Source of the DNA: Conus ventricosus
Taxonomy: Eukaryota; Mollusca; Gastropoda; Neogastropoda; Conidae
Assembly: GCA_018398815.1 (NCBI GenBank)
Contig: CM031611.1
Span: forward strand, 48,525,801 to 48,589,800
DNA: 64,000 bases
Reading direction: 5' to 3'
Shown here: piece by piece, positions 22,597-33,703 of the stretch
Layout: each line of letters begins with the position of its first letter
Numbering within the stretch: the stretch's first letter is position 1
Program-made: the position numbers and the translations under genes
The notes under the pieces: generated by a model
The model's input: only the letters and a program-made list of their open reading frames with translations
Told to the model about the DNA's origin: nothing
The model's database searches: none

Positions 22597-25500
22597 TCAA
22601 ATCAGATGAAAAATGTTAATTTCTCTCAAAAACCCAAGGATCACGTCAGGCGGGACATCCCTGAACAGGATCTTCATGGACTCCGCTGTAAAATGTTTGT
22701 GTCTCACATCGTGCAAGTCCCAACACTCTAAAAGAACATGTTTCATTGTGAGTGGCGCATGACATGGAATGCACCACGGAGCCTCTTCACTCTTTAAAAG
22801 GTAAGAATGGGTAAAATACGAATGGCCGGTGTGCAGCCGGCACAGAACCGTTTCCTCTTTACGACCACCCGACGTAGATGGGAGGAAGTCTTTAAGGTTT
22901 GGACGGATCTGAAAGAGTTTGTTATTCGTCTGTGTGTTCCAATCCTCCTGCCAGAGGTCTCTCACATAATCGTTAATTTTGGGTTTCACATCTGAGCAGG
23001 GATATAAGTGTTGGACAGTTTCTCTCTTGTGGCGTTCTTGGCTAAACGATCAACCATTTCGTTCCCGCCGATGCCAACATGGCCAGGAACCCAAGCAAGA
23101 GCAACGTTGCAACCGTCCGCCTTCAACTTGCTAAAAAGTTCAAAAAAAAGTAAAAGTTCTGGATGCTGAAGGTTGCGGCCAGCTATGGCCTCCAAAGCTG
23201 ACAGCGAATCCGACAGAACCAGAAAGTCCCTCCTCAAAGAATGGGAGATTATCTTCAAAGCCAGTACTACAGCAGTAAGTTCAGCAGAATAGACAGAAGC
23301 ATCTGAATGTATATGTTCCAACAATATCTGAGAAGGAGCCCCAGGGCAGTAGGCTGCACAGGCCACTCCATCCTCAGACTTGGAACCGTCAGTGAAAACT
23401 TTTTGATAGGATGGGAATTTGGAACAGAGCTCGCATACAAAGCCTTGTACGCCAAGAGCTGTAGACTCCTTACGGAAAGCTGCAAGATCAAAACGAATCT
23501 CTGGTGTGAAAAAGATCCATGTAGGTTGATCCGGAAACTTGGAAAAATCGGAAACTACTCCCAGGTCTATACCTGCATTCCGCACGTGAGGCTGCATACG
23601 AAGCCCAAACGGCGGAATACATTTCGGGTTTGCTTCAAACTTACTTTGGAATGGAGGGTCAAAAACACAGTCATAGGCAGGATTCTGCGGTTCTGAGAAC
23701 AGTCGGATGTAATAATTCAAAGACAGTTTCAGCCTGCGGTTGGACAGTGAAGGTTCACCTGCCTCTGCGTACAGGCTGTACACAGGGGTGGTGCGGAACG
23801 CTCCAAGACAGAGACGAAGCCCTTGATGGTGGATAGGGTCCAAGAGTTTTGAGGTAAGATGATCTTGCGGAGCCGTACACAGCACAACCGTAGTCCAGTT
23901 TGGAACGGACCAGGGCTCTGTAGAGGTGCAACAAAGTTTTCTTATCAGCGCCCCAGTCGGTGTGTGCTACGACCCGCAGAATATTCAGTGCCTTTTGGCA
24001 AGCAGTTTTGAGGTTTTTAATATGGCTGAGAAAGTTAAGTTTTTGGTCAAAAATGACTCCCAGAAATTTGGCCTCTTTAACAGCTGGAATGGGAGATTTC
24101 CCTACTTGAAGTTCCGGATCTGGAAAAAACTGACGGAAATTATGGAAGTGAATACACTGGGTTTTTGTAGCAGAAAAGGTGAAACCGTTTTCATCCGCCC
24201 ACCGATGGATTTTATCTACGCAAAGCTGGAGCCTGCGCTGGACACTCGGGTACAGGCTTCCAGTTGCGTAGACAGCAAAATCATCCACAAACAATGAGCA
24301 GTCTGAACCCTGCTGAACTGATTGAACAATGTTGTTGATCTTAATACTAAAGAGGGCAGGAGATAGTATGCTCCCCTGTGGAACACCCAACTCCTGCTCG
24401 TGGACATCAGAGAGAGTGGTGCCAACCCGGACCTGAAACTGTCGTTCTGCCAAAAAATTTTGAATAAAAAGCGGAAGATGACCTCGAAAACCCAGATCGT
24501 GGAGATCATGAAGTATCCCCGACTTCCAGGTGGTATCGTAGGCCACAGCTTTACATTTCCGTCCTTATTGAGACACTTAGTGAAAGGCAAACAAACAAGG
24601 CTTTACACATTTGTAATCCAATATTTTGTTGCTGTAGTCTGAGCAGAGGCATGTATCAAACTTGTGTACTACTTAACTATGGAAAATTAACTTCCCAGAA
24701 AGTGATGACGTCATTTTTGCACAATATTGTGTTGTTGTTCATTGTTCTAATATTGCCTGACCACTTGCGTACAAGCTTTCATGCGGCATCTATGTTATCT
24801 ACAAGAAAATAAACCCAGTCGAGTTTGGTATTAAAAGAATTGTTGGAATTCGCCAATTCAGTCATCTCAATAGTGCAGATATATTACATTTTTCATGACA
24901 ATAACTAATTATCAAACCTACAGCCCCATTTGTAATGGCCGCTCAACCTTGCCGAACGCATTGCTGCCAGACCAGCTATGCACAGATGACATTCAGTTGG
25001 CCGAATACAGTGCGGTTAGCTGGCTGGTGGGGAGCGGCCTGCAGAAAACATTCCTTTCCCTAACCTGCATTCGCAGCTTGGTCTCTGCAGCTGTAACTCC
25101 CTGCGACTCAAAACTAAGTAACCTGCTCTGAACAGCCGTGAGGCCTTCTCCAAGTCGAAGAAAATTGCCACTGCATGCTGTCTGTTTAAAAAAAGCGTTC
25201 CTAAGTGTAGATTCCAGACGAATCAAAGGGTCAACTGTACTTACGATGTTTGGGGAAAAACCACACTGTTCTTTCGCCAAAAGGCCATCGGTTTCGAGTT
25301 TCCACATGAGCCTAGCATTGACCATTTTTTCCATCAATTTACAGACACAGCTGGTCAAAGCTATGGGACGGTAGTTAGATGGATTAGAAAGATCTTTTCC
25401 AGGTTTGGGGATGGGAATAATGAGGGCTGTCCGCCAAGAGGGTGGAAAGCAACCTGTAGTCCACACGTGGTTGTATACCTGTAACAGGATGTTCAGACCT

Positions 25501-26888
25501 TCTTGCGGAAGATGTTTCAATAGTTGATAATGTATGTCATCTATACCTGGAGAGGAATCGCTGCAAGAGAGTAAGGCAGATTTCAGCTCGTTTAATGTAA
25601 AAGGAAGATTGTAGTCTTCCATGTTGTCGGATGAAAAGTTGCAGGGAGATTTTTCTTTTAGGGCTTTGTGTTTGACAAAAGTGACTGATTTATTAGAAGA
25701 GGGGGAATTCTTTTCAATGGTTGAAGCAAGCAGATTAGCAACTGCTTCTTTTTCTGTTATTAAAGAATCCGAAAACTTGAGATGGTTCACAGTGGGACAG
25801 GTGTTCTTCCCTTTGATTTTCTTAATGATGTTCCACACTTTTTTCTTAGAAGTTTTTGATGTCAGCCTGGAGCAGAAGCTTCTCCAGGACCGACGTTTAT
25901 GATTTTAAAGTGTGTCTTGATTTAGCACGGAGTTTCTGATGGGCTCGAGCGTTGGGACCCGAAGGTCGTTGGTATACCTGACGCTGAGCCCGTTTTCTAA
26001 CTTTGGAAATTTGTTGGGATTCTGAATCGAACCCGGGTGTTTTGGGCATTTGAAGTTTATCGGAAGACACTGGAATACAGGCTTTAGCACATTTGATCAT
26101 AGTGTTAGTCAGAGATTCTGCTGGGTCTGGACTCTGAAAAAAATCAGTGTCCTGGAATTCTTTTGAAATAGTGGCTGCAAATAGATCCCAGTTTGCTTTT
26201 TTATAATGAGATGTTGAGAGACAGAGACGTGTTCAGTTAATACAGTTTGAGAAGGACAGGGAAATGGTCACTTCCGTGCAGATCGTCATGGACAGACCAC
26301 TCATAGTCCGGACCAGCGAGGGGTCACAAACCGACAAATCTAAACACGAAAGTGAACCTGTGGAAGAGTGGAGGTAAGTTGCAGATCCGTCGTTCAGACA
26401 ACACAAATCCAAGTCTGAAAGGACATCCTCAATCAGCAGACCTCTGGGTGACGTACCGCACTACCCAAAGAGGATTGTGACCGTTAAAGTCACCCAACAG
26501 CAAAAAAGGTCGAGGAAGTTCTCCTATCAGACTGACAAGGTCCTGACGACAAACCGGGACAGAAGGAGGTAGATAAAGAGAACAGATGGTCACAGTCTTG
26601 TGGAGAGTGACTCTCGCAGCTACAGCCTGAAGCGAGGTAGACAGAGCGCAGGACTATACAGCAAAGTTTTGTGTAGGAGAAGGGCAACACCGCCCGACAG
26701 TCCCAACATGGATGGTTGTGCAGGTAATGAAAGAATATTAAAGCCAGAAGAGTAAAGGTCTTCTGGCTTTGAATTTGAGTTTCCTGAAGAGCCACGACGG
26801 AGGGTTTTATAGACTGACACAGAAGCTGCAGCTCCTCAAAGTTGGAATTTAATCCACGGATATTCCAATGTAATATTGTACTATCCAT
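22597..26888 (-). pseudogene. LINE ORF2, copy 2: endonuclease, reverse transcriptase, RNase H
   Basis: Starts MDSTILHWNIRGLNSNFEEL at 26888. Several indels break the endonuclease (for example 26690, 26530, 26450, 26300). The RT part is better kept: SGNFLRLGEGL (decayed motif A near 25150), GVPQGSILSPALFSI (24390), SLFVDDFAVYA (24290). RNase H motifs are FTDGSKSEDGVACAAYC (23390), SAELTAVVLALK (23290), LSDSLSALEAIAG (23210) and AWVPGHVGIGGNEMVDRLA (23080), the last carrying the His loop. The C-terminus (22989-22597) has CRLHTGHSYFTHSYL and WCIPCHAPLTMKHVLLEC, a Cys/His cluster typical of I-like ORF2 tails. The stop is at 22597. Confidence 0.9.
24544..25140. mobile_element. Chapaev-like short non-autonomous DNA element, copy 1 (TSD AGGC)
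   Basis: It interrupts LINE copy 2 exactly where copy 1 reads uninterrupted (GTAGGCCTTCTC near 5305). The ends are CACAGCTTTA and GAACAGCCGTG, imperfect inverted repeats of CAC(A/G)GCTGT. AGGC is duplicated (24540-24543, 25141-25144). A second copy, inverted, lies at 49116-49730 with GGAG duplicated. Four-bp duplications and CAC ends suggest the Chapaev group of the CMC superfamily, which is inferred. It has no ORF of its own. Confidence 0.85.
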
Positions 26889-27256
26889 GGTGCAGAGGGC
26901 GAAAAGGAGAGAGATCAGGTCATCTCCTCATCGACATCTGCCGCCAATGGAGTGAATTTATTTTGTAGTTTCACTGGACTGTGTTGGTCTTTGGACCTGC
27001 TGGCAGACTTGCCCGCAGGTGACAAAGGCCTGGAGTTTGGAGAAGGTGGAGGTCTGGATTTGGGAGATGGTGGAGGGTTTTTCCTTATCTCCACCATCTC
27101 CACACTGGGTGGAACTCCCTTGCCCGCACGGGCACTGGACAGAGGAGTTCGAGGGGGAACTGCTGGTTTTTTAATCTGCCAGCAGCAGATGTTGTAGACT
27201 GCTGGGCAGTCTGAGGGGTGGCAGATTTTTTGCCTCCACCAGGGGCAATCATTTTG

Positions 27257-28539
27257 CAGTGTTGATTCTAGGATTTCAAAAAAGGGGGCCCAAGGGCCCC
27301 CTCACATAAAAAAAGCGGGGCCCATAGGGTGAAAATGGGAGGCCCTCAAACGCGTGAAAATTCAGATTTTAAAGCTTAATCACAATGATTACATTATGGC
27401 CAAAGTAAACTAAAACAACAAAAAGAAACAAGAAACAAGTTACATTTTATTACAGAAACGCACACACACACACACACACGCACAGAGTTACACACACATT
27501 CTGACATACCTTAGAAGACTTGTCTTTTTCTGGTGGTGCATGTACTCAGCTGAGCTCCCTTCTTGGCAGTCATACAGCAAGTGAGCAAGTCTGTTGTCAC
27601 CTCATCATAGAATCCAGCAACTCTAAGCCTACCCCACAATTAATTCAGTCTCTTTATATGAAGTGACCATCACTATTGTCAAGATTTATATACCATCAGT
27701 ATCACCTTAAGAAAACCCTTTAACTGTGAAAAGTCACTGTGTACACCTTCACCATACACAACTGAAAAGCTTTATACATATGTACAGCCCACAGAACTCC
27801 ATTCATTTCTTGTAGATCCTCCTATCCTTCTGTTGCTTCCACTCTGCTGCAGCAGCTGTGAAGTCATGGTCATTGATGGGAGGACCTTCACATTTGATGG
27901 TCATCAGCACATTGAGGCTGTCTTCTTTCAGCCTGTTTCTCCTTCTTTAACCAGGGTCTGTCTTTCAACCATGATTCTTGAAACGCCTTGTAGAGTTTCT
28001 TCTGCTCCTCCGTGTTCGAACTGGAGGGATCGGCTTCGTTTTCACCATCTTCATTATCTTGCTGATCTTCGGGTTCACTGGCACTTTCAACCGTTTCGCC
28101 TCCGGCGTCGATCGGCTGAGACACGCTATCGCTTGACTGAGTAGCCGTAACGGTGGCTGTAGACTCATTATCGGCTTCCAGCTGATGATCTTTAGATATA
28201 TCAGTGCGTTTTTTCTTCGTGAAGGCGAAAGAAAACAGAGTGTTTGGCTTCGCGCGCTTCATCGTTGAAGCCGACATGAGGACTGTTGAACTGCCAGTAC
28301 CGCTGATTGGCTCAACTGCTGCTTCTCGGCCAATGAAAAAATTTGGTAGAACGCGCGTTCGGCTAAAGGAATTGCTCAGGAGGCTATACACACGGCAGCG
28401 GCGAAGCCGCGCTGGTTGTGCAAAAACGCGTTCGTTCTCTTTTTTTTGCGGCTTTTGGGCCGCGTCTTTCGCGATTTTTTGCGGCCTTCAGAAAAATATT
28501 GCGGGAATCCCGCAAGGGCGCGCTCTAGAATCAACACTG
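27257..28539 (-). mobile_element. hAT-like zinc-finger element D, inside LINE copy 2 (TSD ATTTTG)
   Basis: A 15-bp inverted repeat CAGTGTTGATTCTAG bounds the element. ATTTTG is present on each side (27251-27256, 28540-28545), whereas LINE copy 1 has it once at the same place (near 7416, CAATCATTTTGGGTTGAG). That is an empty-site proof of a 6-bp duplication. GCGGC-type motifs repeat at 28392-28490 between the right end and the ORF. The left part holds a (CA)n patch at 27463-27486. Confidence 0.95.
27888..28262 (-). CDS. Element D zinc-finger-type N-terminal ORF
   Basis: From Met 28262 it reads MKRAKPNTLFSFAFTKKKRT, an acidic Ser/Thr stretch, then KLYKAFQESWLKDRPWLKKE, which is the aromatic entry to a TTF-type finger. 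The expected C-x2-C part is frameshifted or lost (ERRQPQCADDHQM), so only the beginning of the module remains. There is no catalytic domain in the 1283-bp element. Upstream in-frame Mets exist (28391) but fall in the GC-rich repeat zone. Confidence 0.5.
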   Translation of the reverse strand: MKRAKPNTLFSFAFTKKKRTDISKDHQLEADNESTATVTATQSSDSVSQPIDAGGETVESASEPEDQQDNEDGENEADPSSSNTEEQKKLYKAFQESWLKDRPWLKKEKQAERRQPQCADDHQM

Positions 28540-30331
28540 ATTTTGGGTTGAGAGGTGGTGGACCTGCTTCCACCAGAGTTGACAGTTCGGACTTGCAGTG
28601 TCTTCGAGAACGTAAAGTCATCAGTCTGACAGCAGACTGATCGAGTGGAAACTGTGGGAACTTTCCGTACAGCCGAAGAATAGGAAGAGGCTGTCGGCGT
28701 CTGACTGCCCACAACCTGCTTGCGGGCTTCAAAAAAGGAAATTTTCTTTTCAGTCTTTAGTCTTTGAATTGCGGATTCCTGAATCCAAAGAGGACAGTTT
28801 CTTGAAGAGGAGGGATGGTCGCCACCGCAGTTAGCACAATGTGCCGGATCTTGACACGGCCCATCATGGGTTGCCTTGCAGCAAACACCGCATACCTCTT
28901 GCCCTGAACAGCGGTCCCTGACATGGCCAAACTTCTGGCACCTGAAGCACCTCAATGGGGACGGCACATATAGCTGAACATGAACATTTAGGTAACCAAC
29001 CTTGATGACCGGAGGCAGCACAGGGTTGCAGAAGGTCAGAAAGAGGGTGTTGGTGGCCACTCTCTCTGAACCCTTCTTTATCGTCACCCTGCGCACCTCC
29101 GTCACACCCTGGGACGCCAGCTCCGTTTTTATTTCCGCCTCTGAAACACCCGCCAGATCTCTGCATCGAATCACACCTTTGGATGAATTTAATTGCTTAT
29201 GGGGAGTCACCCTGATCTCCCTATCCACAAGCTTTTTTGCCTTCTGCAACTGTTCGGATTGCTTCTGTGATCGACATTGAAGAAGAAACGAACCATTCCT
29301 CAATCGTTTTATGGACCTAGGTTCACCGGCTATACCATGAAAGCCCTTTTGTACAGCAAAAGGGCTCAGAGCTGAAAGAGGTCTTTCCTGCTCTGTCCCT
29401 TCCACCACGAGCCAGGAAGCCCAGAAACCTGTCTTCTGTCTTACCTCACTGTCAGAATCACTGTCTGTTTCAAATTCCCCTGAAATAGGGGATACTGCCT
29501 TCCTTTTCCTTTTGGGGGGGTAGTTTTTTAATGAAGTCATATTTAGTTTATTGTGATTCATCTCTCCCTTACCCACCCACCTTGGAGTCCAACTAAGGGG
29601 CCAGGGCCAAGAAACCAATGTCTTGACCCCTTCCAGGCTTCGGGAGAGACATACGACAAGCAGAAGCAACCAACCCTATCCCCCCTGATCATGCTCAACT
29701 CCCGGAACAGAGAGCTGAGCACTGCAGGGGTTTACTTGGCCAGCTGGGGAACTGCCCGTCTTGACCCAACCCCAAGAAGAGGAGCCGATTAGTACACCCG
29801 GGCCAAAGTGTACTCCCTGTCTAGGAGAGGTCCGAGCCAAAGTGATGTGTTGAGAGCGCTGGCCCTCTCAATCACCAGGATCTCATTCCCCTCCGACACA
29901 GGTCGCACCGCACGGCAAACGCGGCGGATCTTAAGGAGACCACAGAGAGAAAAGGAGTGTGGAAAAGAAGACTTGAAGGGGAGACGAAGATAGAAAAGGG
30001 CCAAATAAGGGAGGCAGAAAACAAGAAAAGGAGAAAGGCGGGTTACTCTTAGTCAGGATCCTCACCCTTAGCCTATCTGACATGGGAAGCCCTACCAGGG
30101 GCATCAACTCCTTACCACGTTACGCTTAGGCCAAACAGCATCTGCACCTCTCAGGCCTAGAAGCAGTGTGAAAAAAAAACAGCCTATCTCCAAGTATTGA
30201 TGCCCCCGCCAGCAAAGCCTAAGGGATCACTGGACCACGCAAACCCTCCGACCACGACAAGGTCGCAACCCCCCGGAGGGGAGCTTGAAAGAGTACATTG
30301 TACGCCCAAAGCGTACAAGTAAACAGGTCTG

Positions 30332-30509
30332 CAGTAATGAACTTGAATATAGTATGATACGCTGGTTTGTACTTCTGTTCATATTTCTTTTTCTTTTGGA
30401 TCACAGCTTCTACCAATGAATCTGAATTTTCGTTGTCTGTTTCATGCGCGCGAGTTGAAGCCGAGTGAGAAGCAATGTTGATGCATTCATAGAGGCAGGA
30501 AGTACGCAT
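30332..30509 (-). pseudogene. Element B zinc-finger ORF, 5' part
   Basis: Starts MRTSCLYECINIASHSASTR at 30509 and includes KKKKYEQKYKPAYHTIFKF, equivalent to the KKVYNQVFKREYEAAF segment of element C. At 30337 it is cut by element C. The frame resumes at 20988 on the other side of the insertion, with the CAGTAA duplication accounting exactly for the junction. Confidence 0.65.
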
Positions 30510-30897
30510 GCGCCATCGGAACTTTTAAAAGTTGGACCAGACTCTTGGACTCGGCCGGATTACGTGTTCAGCGCATTTTCGTAAGCTCGTTCATCAAAAT
30601 TTCGTACAATTTGGTTTTGAAACGTACAATCGTATAGCTGTATTAAATTTCGTGAGATTATACGCAAAAATCGTAAAGTGCAGAGGTCTGTAAACCCCTA
30701 TTTCAGCGCTGTTAAGAAGGGCAAATAAGCCACATTTTCATGTTTTCAGTAATGAAAATAATACTTCAAAAGATCATATAATAATATACTTTTATATGTG
30801 CATACTGACTCATTCACTCACATTATTTTGTGTTATTTTATTTTTACTTTTTAACATGCGCGCTGGTGACCTACTCGTTTTTGAGTGAACCAGTATT

Positions 30898-31221
30898 TTA
30901 GGAAGAAGAAAAAACAATGAGGCAGCCTTCATCACAACATTGATTCAGTCGGTCAATCTTTCCACATGGAACACAAAATGCAGCGCCTTTTTCGTCTAAT
31001 TTGCGAAACACATCGCCAACTCGAACATCGTCCACTTCCTGGTCTAGCCAGTCCCACCTCCAATCGTTTCTCATCCCTTTTTTTTTGGCGTGAAATCGCG
31101 ACGCGCTTGACAAACTTCGGCAATTTAACGATGTCCGACGTTCGACAGGCGCGAAAAGACCGGATGTTGATTGACGGCGGAAGTGACCGGTTGACTCTTT
31201 TGAGAATAACAAATTGTCCAA
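30898..31221 (-). pseudogene. Zinc-finger N-terminal module of element H
   Basis: The part RNDWRWDWLDQEVDDVRVG then AAFCVPCGK resembles the N-terminal finger of invertebrate hAT-like proteins (aromatic W-W segment, then C-x2-C). The expected distal His pair is missing or frameshifted (KIDRLNQCCDEG). There is no transposase core in the remaining 0.8 kb. Which Met is used is unclear; the recognisable part begins near 31080. Confidence 0.55.
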
Positions 31222-31483
31222 ATGGGAATAGCATCGAACGAAAGTTTATTTCAGGATTTTTCTTTTCTTTTTTTTTTTTTTTTGGGCGGCACATTTTTTG
31301 GGGGGGGGCGGCGAAGATGAAAAAAATGGGCGGAAAATCCGCCTTAGGCGGACGAATTTCATGCCTGCTATTAGCCACATGGAAAATCAATACCCCTTAT
31401 ACACTTCAATTTTTAACATGCCATCCAATTCATAGAAATAAGTCTAAAATAAAACCTGACTGTCACAATGGATAAGCACCTAC

Positions 31484-31553
31484 CCATGTTTAATGTGACA
31501 GTGATGATGTTGAGAGACATGGTAGAATCCGTGATACTGCTAAATGAGGAAGC
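31484..31553 (-). CDS. Dvl: Dvl exon: N-terminal edge of PDZ
   Basis: Encodes ASSFSSITDSTMSLNIITVT plus LNM, the signature leading into the first PDZ strand (SSFSSITDSTMSLNIITVTLNM is almost unchanged from flies to vertebrates). It begins in phase 0 after CAG and ends with one base of the Asp codon completed in the exon at 17836. The 13.6 kb intron that follows holds the five-level transposon nest. Confidence 0.95.
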
Positions 31554-32210
31554 CTGTACAAACATATAATCAAGTCCATTGTACATCACAATAGGTGGTG
31601 GTTACATAAACACAAATGCTGGTATACAAAAAGGCAAAACGTTGAGGCTGAATTTTATTTTACGAAAAGAGAAGACCTGGAATTCATTAGAGTAAAAAAA
31701 ATGGCATAGGACGAAAATAATTTTAAGCAACTGTATGAAAAAATTGCAACAATTTCAGAAACAGTAATAAATGAGAAACCAAAACCGCTTATAAATATAT
31801 GTCTGTGGTCATGGAGACAAAATCATTGAACAGAAGAGAAAGAAAAGGAGACGTGAAAAGACTTTATAGATGATGTGAAGCAATAATAATAGAATGTCGA
31901 CTTCTTCACTCATCAGACTTCATTTTCGCCATATATGTTGTAGGTCTAAAACGTGAGCCAGGAACATACTAAATGTCACGGTACATAAAAATGATACACT
32001 TAAAATTTGCTGCTGGACCATTGGAGAGGAAAACAAATTAACCTTTTCACTTCAAATCCACTCATGACTGTTATTTTTCTTTAATTATCCATCTACCCTA
32101 CCCAACAACATCGATTCTACATTTAATTTGTACACGGTTATTTTTTCTGGACTGGCATTAAGATGCACAGCATTTAACTTGTAGGTCTGTGAATCAAAAC
32201 AATTTTTTCT
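31554..32210. other. Dvl intron, unique AT-rich sequence
   Basis: No coding similarity, terminal repeats or structured elements were seen between the PDZ-edge exon and the piggyBac-type element. Confidence 0.5.
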
Positions 32211-33703
32211 TTAACCCTCTTGCATTCGTTTCGCCCGTATCCGGCCGCTGTGTTTGTCTCCCCTGCTGTTCGTTCCGGCCGCAACCGGCCGTACGTGCCG
32301 CGTTACTTTCCCTCACACACTGCGACCTTGTTTTAAGTCAGGGCTGGCCAAAATAAACGTGCATCCCTGAGAGGGTCCAATGAAATCTTAGCAGTAGTAT
32401 GGGGTGTGGGAAACAATTCAATCACAAAGACTAGGGTCGTGAACTGACCGCATTCCATTGCTGCAGACGGCATCGCCTTGTTTCTGAAAATGGCGTCTGC
32501 TAGCGCTTCTACTGACGGCGATTTTTTGGATTATACGAAAGAGGAGTTGGATGATATATTACAAGAAGTAGAAAGATATGAAAGAGAGGAGTTAAATGAA
32601 AGTGATGTGGATGTTTGAGAGGAAGAAGAGGGAGAAGAAGGCGAAGAAAGTGATGAAGATGATGATGCGCTTTTGTTTGCGTTTGTGACCACGTGGTGAC
32701 CGGCGACTTCTGCACCCGTGGTTCAGCCTTTTGAGGAGGAGACTGGGCCAGATCATGATTCGCCAGACACAGCTACACCTCTGGATTATTTTTTCTCTTC
32801 CTGCTGCAGTTGTTTTTTACTACAGCTGCTGACCAGACGAACCTGTACGCCAGGCAGCAGATGGCAAAGTGGGGACAACCTGACCTACTTTGGCAGGATA
32901 CGACACCTGCGGAGATGCGCGCATTCGTAACTGTGCTCGTCATGATGGGGATCAAACGTCAGCCAAGACTCTGGTGCTACTGGTCGACTGATCTTCGGTT
33001 TAGCGAGCCATGGATCAGTGGGGTGATGTCGAAAACACGGTTTCTGCCATGCAGCAAACATGGTAGAAACCATGGATCAAGAGTAGTGTTTACCATATAA
33101 TATTGGTGACATGTGACAGTGGTGACACCCTCCTGCCGTGTGTGACCAGACACCACATTAGAGTGTAAAGAATGGATGTTACTTCTTTCTGTGACTGTGT
33201 ATATTCCGGTGTTAAAAGTCGTTAAGTAGTGACAAACACACCTTTTAGGACGAAAAAACCCCGTAAAGTTACCTGGCCCCATGTTTGAGTATGTGACAAT
33301 CATGTGACACTTAGTGACACCCCAAACTGGATTTACTGAACCAGGACTGCTGTTTACAAGTTGAGGTAGGCCACCCTTTGATGATTTATACTAACAAATG
33401 CATGCCGACATTGTTATTGTCGGTCTGGTGTATTATAGTAACACTGTCAACGTTTGATGTCCCATTGTTTTGTGACAAACAGGGTGACAATGACACCCAC
33501 ATGCATCCCAAACATGTGACATCTCTGCATTATGAAATATGATGTATTAGAATTTTGCATACTAAATTTGACAGCACTGCAGTGGAAACTTTGTCCACCA
33601 CAGCCTTTCAAAGGCAGTAGGTGAGTTTTAGCTTAAATTTCTCAAAACAATACGAATACTAGGAGCAGTTCTAGGCTGGAAAATGCGAATGCAAGAGGGT
33701 TAA
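32211..33703 (+). mobile_element. piggyBac-type transposon, decayed (TTAA target)
   Basis: TTAA at both borders (32211-32214, 33700-33703) encloses 14-bp inverted repeats CCCTCTTGCATTCG and CGAATGCAAGAGGG. TTAA plus CCC ends is diagnostic of piggyBac. It contains a broken transposase N-terminus (32490-33100) and lacks the catalytic part, so it is non-autonomous. Inside are repeated 'gtgaca(c/t)' motifs near 33100-33510. Confidence 0.92.
32490..33100 (+). pseudogene. piggyBac transposase (DDE_Tnp_1_7) N-terminal relic
   Basis: Met 32490 begins MASASASTDGDFLDYTKEEL then DDILQEVERYEREELNES, the acidic N-terminus, with a stop near 32616. After frameshifts a second segment (32810-33100) reads TNLYARQQMAKWGQPDLLW, TTPAEMRAFVTVLVMMGIK and YWSTD...SKTRFL, which is the opening of the PGBD transposase domain (EMRAFLGILIxMG / YWS). 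The Asp triad region is absent. Confidence 0.82.

Larger units (their letters stand above)
26915..29561 (-). pseudogene. LINE ORF1, copy 2, split by element D
   Basis: Starts MNHNKLNMTSLKNYPPKRKR at 29561 and is open to 28546, where element D interrupts it. It resumes at 27256 and stops at 26915. The N-terminal part is basic and acidic-Ser rich, and the middle has an RNA-binding-like fold region. Three zinc knuckles follow: CFRCQKFGHVRDRC, CGVCCKATHDGPC and CANCGGDHPSSSRNC. The last part is Ser/Pro rich and ends in LAADVDEEMT. It acts as an RNA-binding nucleocapsid in this LINE class. Reading through element D replaces the last part with a few foreign residues. Confidence 0.87.
22406..30281 (-). 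mobile_element. Full-length I/Nimb-like LINE, copy 2 (TSD AGCTTGAAAGA)
   Basis: The element runs from a 5' end at 30281 (CCGGAGGGG, same as copy 1) to a 3' tail of TTATC repeats at 22406. AGCTTGAAAGA flanks both ends (22395-22405, 30282-30292). It has a 5' UTR, ORF1 (26915-29561), ORF2 (22597-26888) and a short 3' UTR with an A-rich patch. It is interrupted by element D (27257-28539) and by a 597-bp Chapaev-like element (24544-25140). Frameshifts disable ORF2. It inserted into element C. Confidence 0.93.
20989..30331 (-). mobile_element. hAT-like zinc-finger element C, third shell (TSD CAGTAA)
   Basis: Termini CAGACCTGTTTAC (20989) and GTAAACAGGTCTG (30331) are 13-bp inverted repeats. CAGTAA is duplicated at 20983-20988 and 30332-30337. 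Its own sequence is 20989-22405 plus 30293-30331 (about 1.46 kb), interrupted by LINE copy 2. CGTAC/GTACAA motifs lie near both termini. It contains a (TA)n run, a 79-bp tandem duplication and a zinc-finger ORF. Confidence 0.88.
20364..30690 (-). mobile_element. hAT-like zinc-finger element B, second shell (TSD TAAACC)
   Basis: CAGACCT opens the element at 20364 and its complement closes it at 30690. TAAACC lies on both sides (20358-20363, 30691-30696). Its own sequence is 20364-20988 plus 30338-30690 (about 1 kb), split by element C. TCGTA-type motifs repeat at 30579-30677 upstream of the zinc-finger ORF. Confidence 0.82.
20253..31367 (-). mobile_element. hAT-like zinc-finger element H, outermost shell of a five-level nest (TSD CTATT)
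   Basis: The left terminus CAGGCATGAAA begins at 20253; the complementary terminus ending TTTCATGCCTG is at 31367. CTATT flanks both (20248-20252 and 31368-31372). Only about 0.8 kb is its own: 20253-20363 and 30697-31367. The rest is element B with everything inside it. Short GGCGG motifs cluster at 31287-31351 between the right terminus and its zinc-finger ORF (30898-31221). Confidence 0.8.
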
